Origin: Heterohyrax brucei
Lineage: Eukaryota; Chordata; Mammalia; Hyracoidea; Procaviidae
Reading direction: 5' to 3'
Length of the DNA stretch: 64,000 bases
Assembly: GCA_028571685.1 (NCBI GenBank)
Contig: CM053162.1
Location: 74,450,351-74,514,350, forward strand
Below are positions 23,190 through 36,640 of this stretch, piece after piece. The translations under genes and the position numbers were made by a program. The first letter of the stretch is position 1. Each line of letters starts with the position of its first letter. Below the pieces are notes generated by a model that did no database searches, was not told where the DNA came from, and worked only from the letters and a program-made list of their open reading frames with translations.

Positions 23190-23480
23190 ACCGGGTCTTA
23201 AATCCCTCACCTTCCCTCTGACACACGAACTTTGCACCGGCTGTTTTCCCCACCTGTGATGCCTTCCCTTTCTTTAGCTCAGTCATCACCGAGGGACGGA
23301 GACCCACGTGCCTGCCCTGCCTTGACCCGCAGCCCCCACAAGCTCTATCATGAACCCTGTCCTTCAGAGCGGGCTCTGCTTCACACCTGTTCACACCACA
23401 CGCTTCTCTAGCTAGCACCCATCTCCTTGCTCCTTTATCCCCACCCAGCATCTGGCGCACAGTGGTATCCAATGAGGAGA
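23190..23480 (-). repeat. L2 LINE fragment (old)
   Basis: 'gaactttgcaccggctgttt' and 'gatgccttccctttctttag' follow antisense L2 3'-region order, as does 'catctggcgcacagtggtat'. Boundaries approximate. Confidence 0.5.
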
Positions 23481-23639
23481 ATCTCCAGCAGCCCCACACC
23501 AGGCTCCTGCGAAAGGGACAGGAGCTGCACCTCAGCCCCTCAGACCCACTCTCAGGTCTGAGACCATGACAGCAAGAACAGACCATCTGGCGGGGGTCTG
23601 CAATAGAAAGTTACCCCGAGGAGGGACGGGAGGAAGGGT

Positions 23640-23885
23640 GAGGGCTGAGTGAAGGAACAGAGGGCCCTGGGATCAGAGGGAAGACCTGGAAGGGCAGGCC
23701 AAGATAGGGACCAGGGCAAGGCTGGGATAGGTCCCAGGGCAGGGCCGGGATAGGGATCAGGGCACTAGAACAATGCCACGGTAGGGACAAGGGCAGGGCC
23801 GTGGTAGGGACCAGGGCACCAGACCAAGGCTGGAGTAGTCACCAGGTCAGGGCCAGGGTAGGGAACAGGGCAGGGCCAAGGCAAG
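23640..23885. repeat. Minisatellite, about 22-25 bp unit ('agggaccagggcagggc')
   Basis: Roughly ten diverged copies of 'gtagggaccagggca' plus 'gggccg' or 'aggctg' spacers occupy about 245 bp. Confidence 0.9.
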
Positions 23886-24864
23886 GAAGGGAGAGAAGGA
23901 TGCTCGTCCCACTCTGGACCCTGGACAGAACCAGGCAGCTGTGGGGAGCGTGCGGGCTGATGTTCTGGTTTCTGCATACGCTCACGCCTACCCCTCCTGA
24001 GCTCAGGGCCAGGCCAAGGGCATTAGGTTTCCCGCAGTCACATTCCTGCCCCAGTAGCTCATGACAAGACTCTCGGGCTGGGGCTGGCAGCCTGTGGTCT
24101 GTGGCAGTCTGTGGTCAGCTCCACTGTGGCTCAGGCTGTGCAGCTCTGTAAGGGGTCCTGAGGCTGATCGCCTGGGGTCTGGGCCACTTCCAGCCCACTG
24201 CAGTAGCCTGGGCTTGGGAGTGTGGGGGTCCCCTGCCTCTCAGATGCCATGGGGTTCTCCCTGGGACCCCCAGAGCAGCAGCCCAGTCCTTCTGAGTTTG
24301 TGAGGGCTGATGGGTGTCTGGAGAGCCCAGTGTGACCACATGTGGAAGAGGTGCACAGGCTCTGGGGAGCAGTGTCCCCTAGAAGGACCTCTGTGCCTGA
24401 CTCAGGACCGAGGGGAGACCACAGCACGAGAGGTCTCTTTTGCTCTGCAGCTCCCCTGTGCTGGCGCTTCCCTCACGTGCTCTCTGCCTCAGTCCATGGC
24501 CAGTGGTGGAAGGAAGATCCCAAGCTCTTACTCTGGAACTCCAGGGAGTGGAAGGCTGAAGGAGGAGAGGAGGGGAAGGCATCACAGCGGAACAGGCCAC
24601 GCGGTAGGGCCCCAGGGTCCGGCGTGCAGGGAAGGGAGCGGCTGGGGAGGGCACTGGGCCCTGCCCAGCAGAATCAAGCCGACGGTGCGGACACCCCAGG
24701 GCCTGCTGCCCTGACTACACATCACTCTCCTAAAGTGACCTTCACCATCAGCCTTGCTCGGACACCCAGACAACAACGTGACAAGCAAGAGAGAGCCAGG
24801 ACCCTTGCATAGACGGCCATTGTCTGTGTGACCAACCAAGGCTCTCCTTTGCAGAAGCAAAGCT

Positions 24865-24985
24865 AGAATGATTATTCTCTACCTTCTCTGTGCCTCATTT
24901 TGCTTATCTGTAAAATGGATGTACAAAAAGAACTCAGATCCTAGGACTGCCTGGAAGATTCATCGAGATATATGGGAACAGGGCA
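24865..24985 (+). repeat. MIR SINE fragment
   Basis: 'ctgtgcctcattttgcttat' followed by 'ctgtaaaatgg' is the MIR core in sense. Confidence 0.7.
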
Positions 24986-25194
24986 GAGGCGGTGCCAGCT
25001 AGAACAAGGCTCGCAGACTTTGCCTGTGAAATGCCAGGCCGTCTAGTACACGTTGCGAGTCCTCAGATCTGCCACTGAAGCATGGAAGTGGCCACAGACA
25101 ATACATAAACAGGGTGCTGGCCGTGTGCCAAAGAAGCCTTGCGTATGGAAACAGGCTGCAGACTGAACTGGGACAGTGGGCTGTCATTTGCCAA

Positions 25195-25325
25195 GCCCTG
25201 CTCTATGACAGGAGGTTATTATTTCAGCTGTGTTGTCATTATCTCCGTCTGAAAGTGAGAAAACCAGGAGCCAGAGAGGTCAGTGGCTTCCTTGGGGTAC
25301 ACAGCAAACAAGCTGGCCGAGCCCA
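25195..25325 (-). repeat. MIR-type SINE fragment
   Basis: 'aaagtgagaaaaccaggagc' and 'cagagaggtcagtggcttcc' followed by 'ttggggtacacagcaaac' are antisense MIR, diverged. Confidence 0.5.
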
Positions 25326-25754
25326 GTTCTCCCAGCCCACATTAGGGCTCTCCCGCTTCCCCGTCAGAACTCCCAGCCCCTGAGCAGGTCGGGTCTTGGG
25401 CAGGACAGGGCTATGGGCTGCCTAGGACCCACTTCAGTGCCCAGCCACAGGGTGGCCTCAGCCGGCAGCAGGAAAACGCCACAAGGGCCAGCAGGCTGGG
25501 CCAAAGGGGAAGAGGGAAGGAGGTTAGCCCACAGGCCCGCCACCCTAATCGGGCCTGACTGTAGCTGGGAGTGGAACAGCAGGCGAGCTGCACCCCACAG
25601 AGCGTACAGCGGTAGCCAGGGCCTGGAAGCAGCTGCTAAGTTTTGCAGACTGACCAGGGGGCCCTTGGGGATCTAGGAATGGGATCAGAAGCCTGGAGAA
25701 TCCCGGGATGCTATGTGTAGGCGGGCGCAAGCTGTAGCACCCAACATCCATGTG

Positions 25755-26060
25755 CACCCATGCGTGCACATGTGTGTGCGTCTGTGGTGTGTGCGCATGT
25801 ACATGTGTTTAGTGTGTGCTGTGCATGCACGTGTGCATGTGTACACACAGGCATGTGTTTGGTGTGTGGTGTGCACACATGTGTGGTGTTGCAGGGGATG
25901 TACATGTGTCTGGTATGTGTGTGCATGTGTGTGCTGTGTGCACTTGCACATGTGTGTTTTCGTGTGTGACATAAATGTGCACATGTGGCTTGTCCACACA
26001 CGTGTGGTGTGTGTGCATGTGTGGTGTGCATGTGTGTTCAGGTGTGTACATGTAGGGACT
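25755..26060. repeat. TG-rich low-complexity minisatellite
   Basis: Roughly 300 bp of 'gtgtgcatgtg' and 'tggtgtgtg' units without a fixed period. It keeps several reading frames open for compositional reasons only. Confidence 0.9.
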
Positions 26061-27245
26061 CCATGTCTCCACATATGGAGGCTACAGGACACTGCCAAGC
26101 AGGCCTCACACCTGCCAGAGTGCCTCAGTAACTAGGACAGCTGTAAGCTCCAGTGCGCCTACAGTTACCCCAGTGCACACCTGTTGCTCCAGTATAATTA
26201 TTGACAGTGTCCCAGGGCAGACAAGAAAGTACACAGTCACCCTACAGTCACCCTGTGGTGGCCTTGGACTCTCACGCGTGTGCACACAATGACACACATG
26301 GAGGACATCCAACACACCTAAACAGCTGGGACACACAGGACTCTTCAGCCTGCAAGTGTCCACGGGGTGCATCCTGTCCGAGGTACACAGACACACAAGC
26401 TGACCCTGCAGACTCTAGCCTGCGGGCCCTAAGGGGACCACTCAAGGTTCAGACCACACCCTCAGAAGACCCCAGTCGAAGCATCCAGAGGACTTGCCCA
26501 GACTGTGAGCAGAAGTGACTATGTCTGAGGGGGCTAGCCTTCAGATGCTGTGGGGGCCAGCCTTCAGAAGGGAGGCTGTGTCTGAGGGGGCCAGCCTTCG
26601 GATGCTCCTGCCGGCACGTGTCGGGTGGGGAACAGTAACGAACTCAATTAGGAAGATTCCAGAATCAGGGTCCAGTGACACACACAGCAGTCTCCCACTG
26701 GCCCAGTCACAGGCCACCTCTGCCCTCAGCGTCTTACTGAGGCACCTCTCCCACCTTCCAGGAGCTGCCGCGATCCAAGCATCCGCCCGGGAGCTGGCCT
26801 GGGTGCCCTGGGCACTGCACGGCCTTGTATAGGTCCAGGCTCTCCCTTCCTCTCTCCGCCCGAGTCTGGCCTCCTTGGAAAGCCAGCTGACAAGTCCTCT
26901 CCTCTGGGGAGAGACCCTAAGTGATCCCTCTCCAGCATCCACTTTGCCTTGACCCCCTTCCCAGCACCTCGGGCTCCCAGGGCTTGGAATGCCCGCTTCT
27001 GCAGGGTCCTTGACTTTAGGTCAGGGTTCAGGCCTGCGCCAGCCACGTGGAGGCTTCCTGGGGTGGGGGCACATGGGCTGACTCTTGTCTAGGTTCCCAG
27101 CTTCCCCAGGGGTGTCACGCTGCTTGGCTGCAAGGCAGGAAGAGTGATGTTCAGGCCAAAAGCACTAGCCAGCTGTGCAGCAGCCTGCCAATCAAACCTC
27201 CATCCTTAGGACCCAACTCCTCTGTGGGGGCCCCCCACTGAGCCC

Positions 27246-27318
27246 TAATGACCCATGGCAATCAAGTTGATTCCAACTCACAGTGGCCCCACAGACAGAA
27301 CAGAACTGCCCCACTGAG
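27246..27318 (-). repeat. Afrotherian tRNA-like SINE, 3'-tail fragment, antisense
   Basis: 'caatcaagttgattccaact' and 'agaacagaactgccccactg' are the antisense SINE tail and body. Confidence 0.65.
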
Positions 27319-27517
27319 CCCTAAAAGGAGTAGGGAAATGAAGTACCCGTTGGGTGGGGTCTGGTCACTGGCCAGGAGACACCACAGAAGCAGGGGTAGA
27401 AGAGACTGCTTTTCCGCTATGGCTCTAACACCGACCCCACGCCATGCCGCGGACAAACCCATCCAGGGCCTCAGTGCCTTCTGCAGTGGTGCTGGGGGCT
27501 CAGAGTCACTCCAGAGT

Positions 27518-27616
27518 AGCGCTGCCCCACAGCGCTGCTGGCAGGGATCCCTATCTCTGCTCTGTCCCACCTGCGGCTCCCAGGCATTTGAAATGTGGCT
27601 AGTGTGACTGAGGAGA
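27518..27616 (+). mobile_element. MER3-like hAT fragment
   Basis: 'agcgctgccccacagcgctg' then 'tttgaaatgtggctagtgtg' and 'actgagg' resemble the 5' half of MER3. Short and diverged. Confidence 0.5.
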
Positions 27617-27639
27617 AAGACTCGCAGCCTACTCCTGAT

Positions 27640-27745
27640 GCTCTGCAGCCTCGGAAGCCCTAAGGGGCAGTTCTACCCTGTCCCGGGGGGTCACTGTAAG
27701 TGGGGATCAACTGGACAGTCGTGGGTATGGGTTGGGGTTATGGCC
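27640..27745 (+). repeat. Afrotherian tRNA-like SINE, 3' half
   Basis: 'aaggggcagttctaccctgt' and 'ggggtcactgtaagtgggga' followed by 'tcaactggacagtcgtgggt' follow the SINE body and tail. The head is lost. Confidence 0.65.
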
Positions 27746-27794
27746 TTTTGATTCTGGACCTCCCTGAAAGTTTGATGAAACCCAGAATCTTATG

Positions 27795-27870
27795 CAAGAA
27801 TCTAACCATGACACACACACAGACACACACTGACACCCCTCCCCCACACCACACATGCACACTTCCAACG
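27795..27870. repeat. CA-rich simple repeat
   Basis: 'acacacacacagacacacac' followed by C-rich and CA-rich sequence. Confidence 0.85.
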
Positions 27871-28179
27871 CGAAGATCCCCTACACATCTGCAGCCAGGT
27901 CACCAGCACTCTCAGGATGTAACGGCTCTAAAGCTCTCCGAGACCATGAACACACGTCGCCGAGGTCTCCCCCTCTCCCCTCTCCGAGCTCAGGCACCTT
28001 AGAAAACCCTTCCTGACACAGGGCCGAGCCTAGAAGCGGGGCTCTGGAAAAATCCTAGCGCACAGAGGGCAGGCCCAGGACGAGGGTGATGGGGTGGATG
28101 CTGTGAGCTCATCCCCGGCAGGCAGCCGTCACCAGGGTTCCCAGAGAGGCCAGTGGCGTCGGGAGGGGGTGACTGGGCG

Positions 28180-28420
28180 GGAGCTGGACAGGCGGCGGCG
28201 GCGGCGGCGGCAGTGGTGGCATCGGCAGCCAGGCATGCGGGGCAAGGAGAGGAAGGCGGGGTGGGGCTGGCTATAATGGGGGCTTTGTGCTCTGCTTCCC
28301 GGCTCCTGGGAACGCCAGGAAGATTATGAAACCCGGTGTCTCTGGGAACGCCAGGACATTAGCTGGAAAAGGAATAATACGAAAATAAAATAATGCTCGG
28401 GATGGAGACAGCAGACGATT
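28180..28420 (+). promoter_or_regulatory. Candidate intronic regulatory block (GGC repeat, G-box, TATA-like motif)
   Basis: After the GGC repeat come 'ggcggggtggggctgg' (Sp/KLF-like), then 'ctataatgggg' near 28271, and a 15-bp direct repeat 'ctgggaacgccagga' at 28306-28320 and 28342-28356. The order GC-box then TATA is promoter-like on the plus strand, antisense to DYSF. No open frame of interest follows. It is a hypothesis only. Confidence 0.3.
28191..28211. repeat. (GGC)7 trinucleotide repeat
   Basis: Seven uninterrupted GGC units on the plus strand within a CpG-rich 28130-28260 stretch. In DYSF transcript sense it reads GCC. Confidence 0.97.
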
Positions 28421-29544
28421 AGCAGATGGAGCCGGGCCTCCTGCCCACCGCGGGAGCCAGGCTGGGCCCCTGCAGACAGTTTCAGGGAACAGCCGCCTCT
28501 GCTAAGAAGCTGACAGGGCCTGCCTTCCAGAGCCACCTTCAAGAAGGGAGCTGGCAAGCAGAGCCCAGCCTGCTGGTGGACACCTGGGCCAACAAAAGAG
28601 TGGTGAGAGGTCAGGGGACACCACCAGCTTGGTCCTGGGACACAGACACCCAGAAACCAGCCATTCCAGGGCCTCCCCCTCAGGTCTCCCCCTGAGCAGC
28701 TCTGTCCTGACTCCAGATGGTTTGCTCCAGCTTCCAGGACTTCAAGACACAGGGTCGACGCTCGACCTAAGCAGACTGGAGTTCCCAGGGAGCCGGGCCC
28801 CCACCAGCAGATGGGAGAAATGTCAGAGATCGAGTTCGCTTTTCTCCCTCCAGAGAGCAGAGAATACGTCATCTCCCCCTGCCTCCTGCTCCAGGGCCTT
28901 GGCCACATCAGGCATAGACACACCAGCCCCCCTCAGTAAGGCATCCACGAGGGGTTGATGTGACCCGAACCCTCTCTTCACAAGGTGCTCAGTGCTCCAG
29001 AGCAGGTGTTTAGAGCAGCAGCATCACCACCAGCGTCACCCACAGGCTTGTGAGGAGCAGGAACCCCCGCCTGCCAAGGCTCTGGATGAAGAGTCTTCAC
29101 TTGAACAAGGCCCCGCACAGTCCCTGCACTCATTAAGCCTGAGGAGTGCTCTCAGCATGCATCTTGCTGGTTCATCCTCAGTTACCCTAGGCACAATGAG
29201 GTCACAGAGTGACCTGTCCATAACCAGCAAGTGACCTGTCCACAGCCAGCAAGCTGAGGAAGCCTAAATCCAATCCAATCTGCTTGACTCAGAAGCCTCG
29301 CTCATTCCACAAGGCTTTTGCCTTCTGCATCAGCAGGCAGCAGTGACCAGTGGGCAAAGACCTGCACTTGGGACAGAAGCTAGTTCCCAGCTCCAGAAAA
29401 CCCAACCATGTACCCCACGATGGAGGGGGGGCTTCAGCTCTTTCTTGGGCTATCAGTCCACACCAGGACTAAGACGGCAGCGGCTGGACACAGGACGGGG
29501 AGTCCAGATTGCCATGATCTGGCAGGAAGCAGGTAAATGTGACA

Positions 29545-29625
29545 CAGAAGCGGTCTGTGTGTGCATGTCTGTGCACGTGTGTGCATGTGTATGCACATGT
29601 GTGTGTGTATGTCTGGGCCAACAGC
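29545..29625. repeat. TG-rich simple repeat
   Basis: 'gtgtgtgcatgtctgtgcac' and similar units, ending in 'tgtgtgtgtatgtctg'. Confidence 0.85.
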
Positions 29626-30359
29626 AGCTACTCAGGTGCAGCATGGTCCAGGCGGTTACTTCAAGTGCGCCTGCGGCCCTGTCCAAATGTGTGACACTCC
29701 TAAAGGCTTTCCAAAACTTTATAGCCCTCCAGCTCCAGGTTTGGGGGATCCCTCTTTTACAGCCAGTGTTCTCCATCCGGTTTTCTGTGTCGGCCTAGCT
29801 GCCACAGGAGGCAGAGGGGTGCACCGTGTGAGTTTCCTCTCCACGTCACAGGCAGGTCACATCTGCACCTTCTCTCTGTTGCTGGACACTAGGGGTAAGT
29901 GATCCTCAAGGCTATTTTCTCCCACCAGCTGGCTTCTGCTTTTGGGAAATCCATGTCCCCTTCCTTCTCCCAGTCACTGTGCCATGAATGCTTGGCAGTG
30001 GGGTCCTCCAAGGAAGGGCAGTCCCAGAGTCTTTCCACGTATTTGCCCACACATCCAGGGCACCCCCAGCCGTGCTGTCCATGCCTTTCCCTCTGGTCCT
30101 CAGGTCACAGCTGATGCTGAGCCCCCACACCCCCTGGCCTCCCTGCTCTGGGCCGCCTGGCAGGCAGCCAGGAATCCGTCTTCCTCATCCTGCACTTCAC
30201 CATGCGTCAGCCTTTCCAGGGCCGAGCGTGAACTCATCGTGGCCCAGGCACACCCTGCCCGAGGCCTGGCAGCGGGAGCAGCAGCACTGTCCACCAGGGC
30301 AGGCTCTGGGCCTCCTTGACTCCCACCCCCAGCCCTGCTGTTTCTTTTCCCTCCACTCT

Positions 30360-30560
30360 GGTCCCACGGTTGTCACCCAGATGGTCACCTCACACCTGGA
30401 TTTCCACCCAAGACCCCTGAATGGTCCCCTGAAGGGAGATTCTCCCACCAGCCATCCTCTACAGCAGCTTAACGCTGCTAAAGCCCAACCCAGACCCGAA
30501 CAGTCCCCTGCCCAGCAGCTCACACCGGCTACTACTGTTCACTGAATAAAGCCTGTGGAT
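30360..30560 (-). repeat. L2 LINE fragment (old)
   Basis: 'cctcacacctggatttccac' through 'cagcagcttaacgctgctaa' and 'cagtcccctgcccagcagct' follows the antisense L2 3'-region order. Diverged, boundaries approximate. Confidence 0.4.
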
Positions 30561-32592
30561 GCCACCTCTAACCCTTCCCAGCACTTCTCAGCCTTGCAGG
30601 GCTGTCAGTCACACAGAAGGCGTGTGGCCCAGGACAGCCAAAGAGAATGGCTCCTTCTTCATCAGTCACTGGGCCGGGTAGGGCCGGACGCTTGACCCAA
30701 ACAGCTGCTCCTCACCCACGAGACCAACGCTGGCCCAGCTAAAGCAGCCTTCTGTCCTCTGGGAGCCCTACCAACAAGGAAAACTGACAGTGGGGTGGGC
30801 TGTGCCAGCCCTGAGGGTGAGGTGGCCCTCGGTGGCCACCTGGGGTGAGAATGAAGCAAAGACATAACAGCAAGTCAGGGACAGAGCCCTGGCGGCATTC
30901 TGGGAACCCCTATTGCCTGCCAAGCCTCATGCTTGATTCATCTCTTGGGCTCATCCAGGTATGTGTGCCAAAAACCCTGAGGGACACGCCCACTGCCAAG
31001 TCGACTGCAGCTCCCAGAGGCCCTGGTGACCTGAGGTGTCCACACAGAACTGTCCTGCCTGCTGTTTTCAGTAGCTGCCCTTTTGAGGCAGCTCTCAGTG
31101 GATTCCCACCTGCCACCCACCGAGTTAGTGACCTGAGTGTGCTTGCCCGCGGACCACATGCAATTCTGGGACCTCCTCTCCTCTCTTAAGCCACTGCAAG
31201 TTCCGTTTCCATCGGAGGAAAACAAGACCTGTGACACAGGGTGCTCACCCTGCCTTCTCAGACCTGGCCCCGATTCTGCAGCTCCTTACCCCCTACCCTT
31301 CAGCAGGAGCCCCACGACCACCACCAGCCCCACCTGTGCCCAGTTCAGCCCCTTCTGACTCAAGACAGGAGTCACTGAACACTAGCCAGGACCCACGAGA
31401 CTCCCTGGCTGTGGCCAGCTCTGGGCCGGGCAGCTGCTCCATCCTGCCTTGCTTAGACCCTGGCCTGGGTACCCATTCAGGGTTCTATCTGCCCTCGGGC
31501 CCCCTGTCCCAACTACAAACTAGATCCTGTCCTCGGCCCCAAGACCACAGCCTGTGACACTTCTCTGATGCCGCCCGACCTGCAGAGTCTCTTCTCCCAT
31601 ATTGTCACCCCTGGGCCCAGTTCACACCCCATGGCCTGAGAATGACAGGACATCCTATCCCCTGCCATTCCCTCTTGGGGCCACCGTTGGCCTCACCTCT
31701 CTTTCCTGTTTTCACTCCCTCAGATGCCGGACATGCCCACTCTACCTCCCCTGGGAGCAGCCTAGTCCAGAGCTAGAAACCAGGGACCCTCTCCACACCC
31801 AAGTCAGCATGTACACACACACAGCTGGCCCCCTACGGACACTCTCAGATTCCATCGGCCAGCACAGCTGCGGTCCCTGTTTCCCAAAGTCACAGCCTAA
31901 AGCCCTCATGGGGGCTCACAGGATTTCTGGCTGGATTTAGAGAGGGTGTCTCACCCACCTCCGGAAACCCCCCAGCCTCCAGAGTGAGGAAACAGATTGT
32001 GTCTTGGTCCTAAGTGTTCCAGTTGAGACCACCCAGGTGGGTCCTGCCTGTCTCCTTTTGAGAGTCCTTCGCCCAGACCATGGACAACCTGGAACACTCC
32101 ATGGGCTACAGAAAGTGCACAGTGGAGCGAGACAGGCAGCCTCAGCTCGGGTTCTGAGACACACCTTCCTCCAAATTCCTGGGGGAGTCCACAACAGGGA
32201 CTCTGTCCCAGAGGGACACACGTACAACCAAGGAAATTTAGCAGTCACTGGACATCTTTGGCTACTACCATGAGTGAGGCCTCCGCAGTCTGTCACTCAC
32301 CAAGACAGATCCCTTCTTCTGGAAGATCCAGAGTCCTTGAGACCCAGTCCCAGGTCAGATGATCAGAGGGCCAGCGTCTTCCCAACTCTGCTCCCACCTT
32401 GACCACTCAGAGCACCAGCAGTCCAGCCGGTGCTGACAGAGGAGCTATTTTATTTTAGAGGAGTACCCAGACAGGTACCACTACCTCTCCTGTCACTCAG
32501 GTGAACCAGGATGGCGGGACAGTGTTCCTTCCAGGCCTAAATCTGGGGGCCCCTGCATCACCCCTGCATCAGCCCCAAGTAGCACCACCCTA

Positions 32593-34783
<2,191 letters not shown>

Positions 34784-34926
34784 CCTTTGCAGTGCTTCCA
34801 CCTGGCTGAGGTCTCTCCTGCGCAGGCGGACCCAGCGTCGTCGTCGGTGTGTGTAGTACATCTTCTCAGCAGGGACCCAGTGTCTTGGATTCCGGTCAGG
34901 GGGGATGGTGATGCTGTACTCCCAGC
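34784..34926 (-). CDS. DYSF: DYSF exon 29
   Basis: 143 bp. With the carried base it gives 48 codons: [48 protein letters not shown]. The donor is AGG|gtaagc. It closes the inner DysF domain (inner DysFC). The Arg-rich RRRRW stretch is typical, with arginines stacking against tryptophans. Versus human there are P-D-R-N-P-R for P-E-R-K-P-K and QV for QM. Confidence 0.98.
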
Positions 34927-36012
<1,086 letters not shown>

Positions 36013-36372
36013 CTATAGGTCTAAGATTTGACTGTTTGACTAGGACATACAAGTCCTACTTCAATAAAAACAAGTGAAAAACAAACACTCAGTTGCTGGA
36101 TGTCAACCAACCAGGACAAGAGCAGAGGAAGACGCAGAGACAGCGCTTGTGACCAACACAGCAACACCGACAGCAAAGACCCCCAAAACTAAGCAAAACT
36201 GAGACAAACATCAGTTCCACGTGTCAAGTCAAGAGACAAAAACTCAGCCAAACACCAAATGGAATAAGAAACTCACAGAAAAGAGTGAGAAGAGATGTAA
36301 GTGGAAGTCCACTGTCAGCTAACCCAGCATGGATTTACTATCTTGGACTCCTGGTGGAGCTCAGCAGACAGG

Positions 36373-36640
36373 TAGCACAAGAAAATAGCTTCAGAGAATT
36401 CCCAGCAGGAGACAAAACATGCAGCAACCGGGGCTACACAGGCTTATCTGCCACCCATCCCCTTCCTGCTGCTCTACTTCTGAGGCTTCCTGGCTAGCTG
36501 AGGTGGCTCGCTGGTCAGGAAATGAAGTGTGCATGAGGTGTGGATTCATCCTGCCCTCATCAGAGACTGGTGGACGAGGAGCACAGGAAAGCAGCTTCAA
36601 GCAGCTTCCAGCAGGATGCAGATCACCCAGTAACCAGCGA
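36373..36640 (+). repeat. Diverged 206-bp repeats in the L1 5' region
   Basis: 'tagcacaagaaaatagcttc' at 36373 and 'gagcacaggaaagcagcttc' at 36579 begin parallel stretches, both continuing into 'ccagcagga'. The offset is 206 bp. This resembles monomer-type repetition of an L1 promoter region. Confidence 0.6.
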
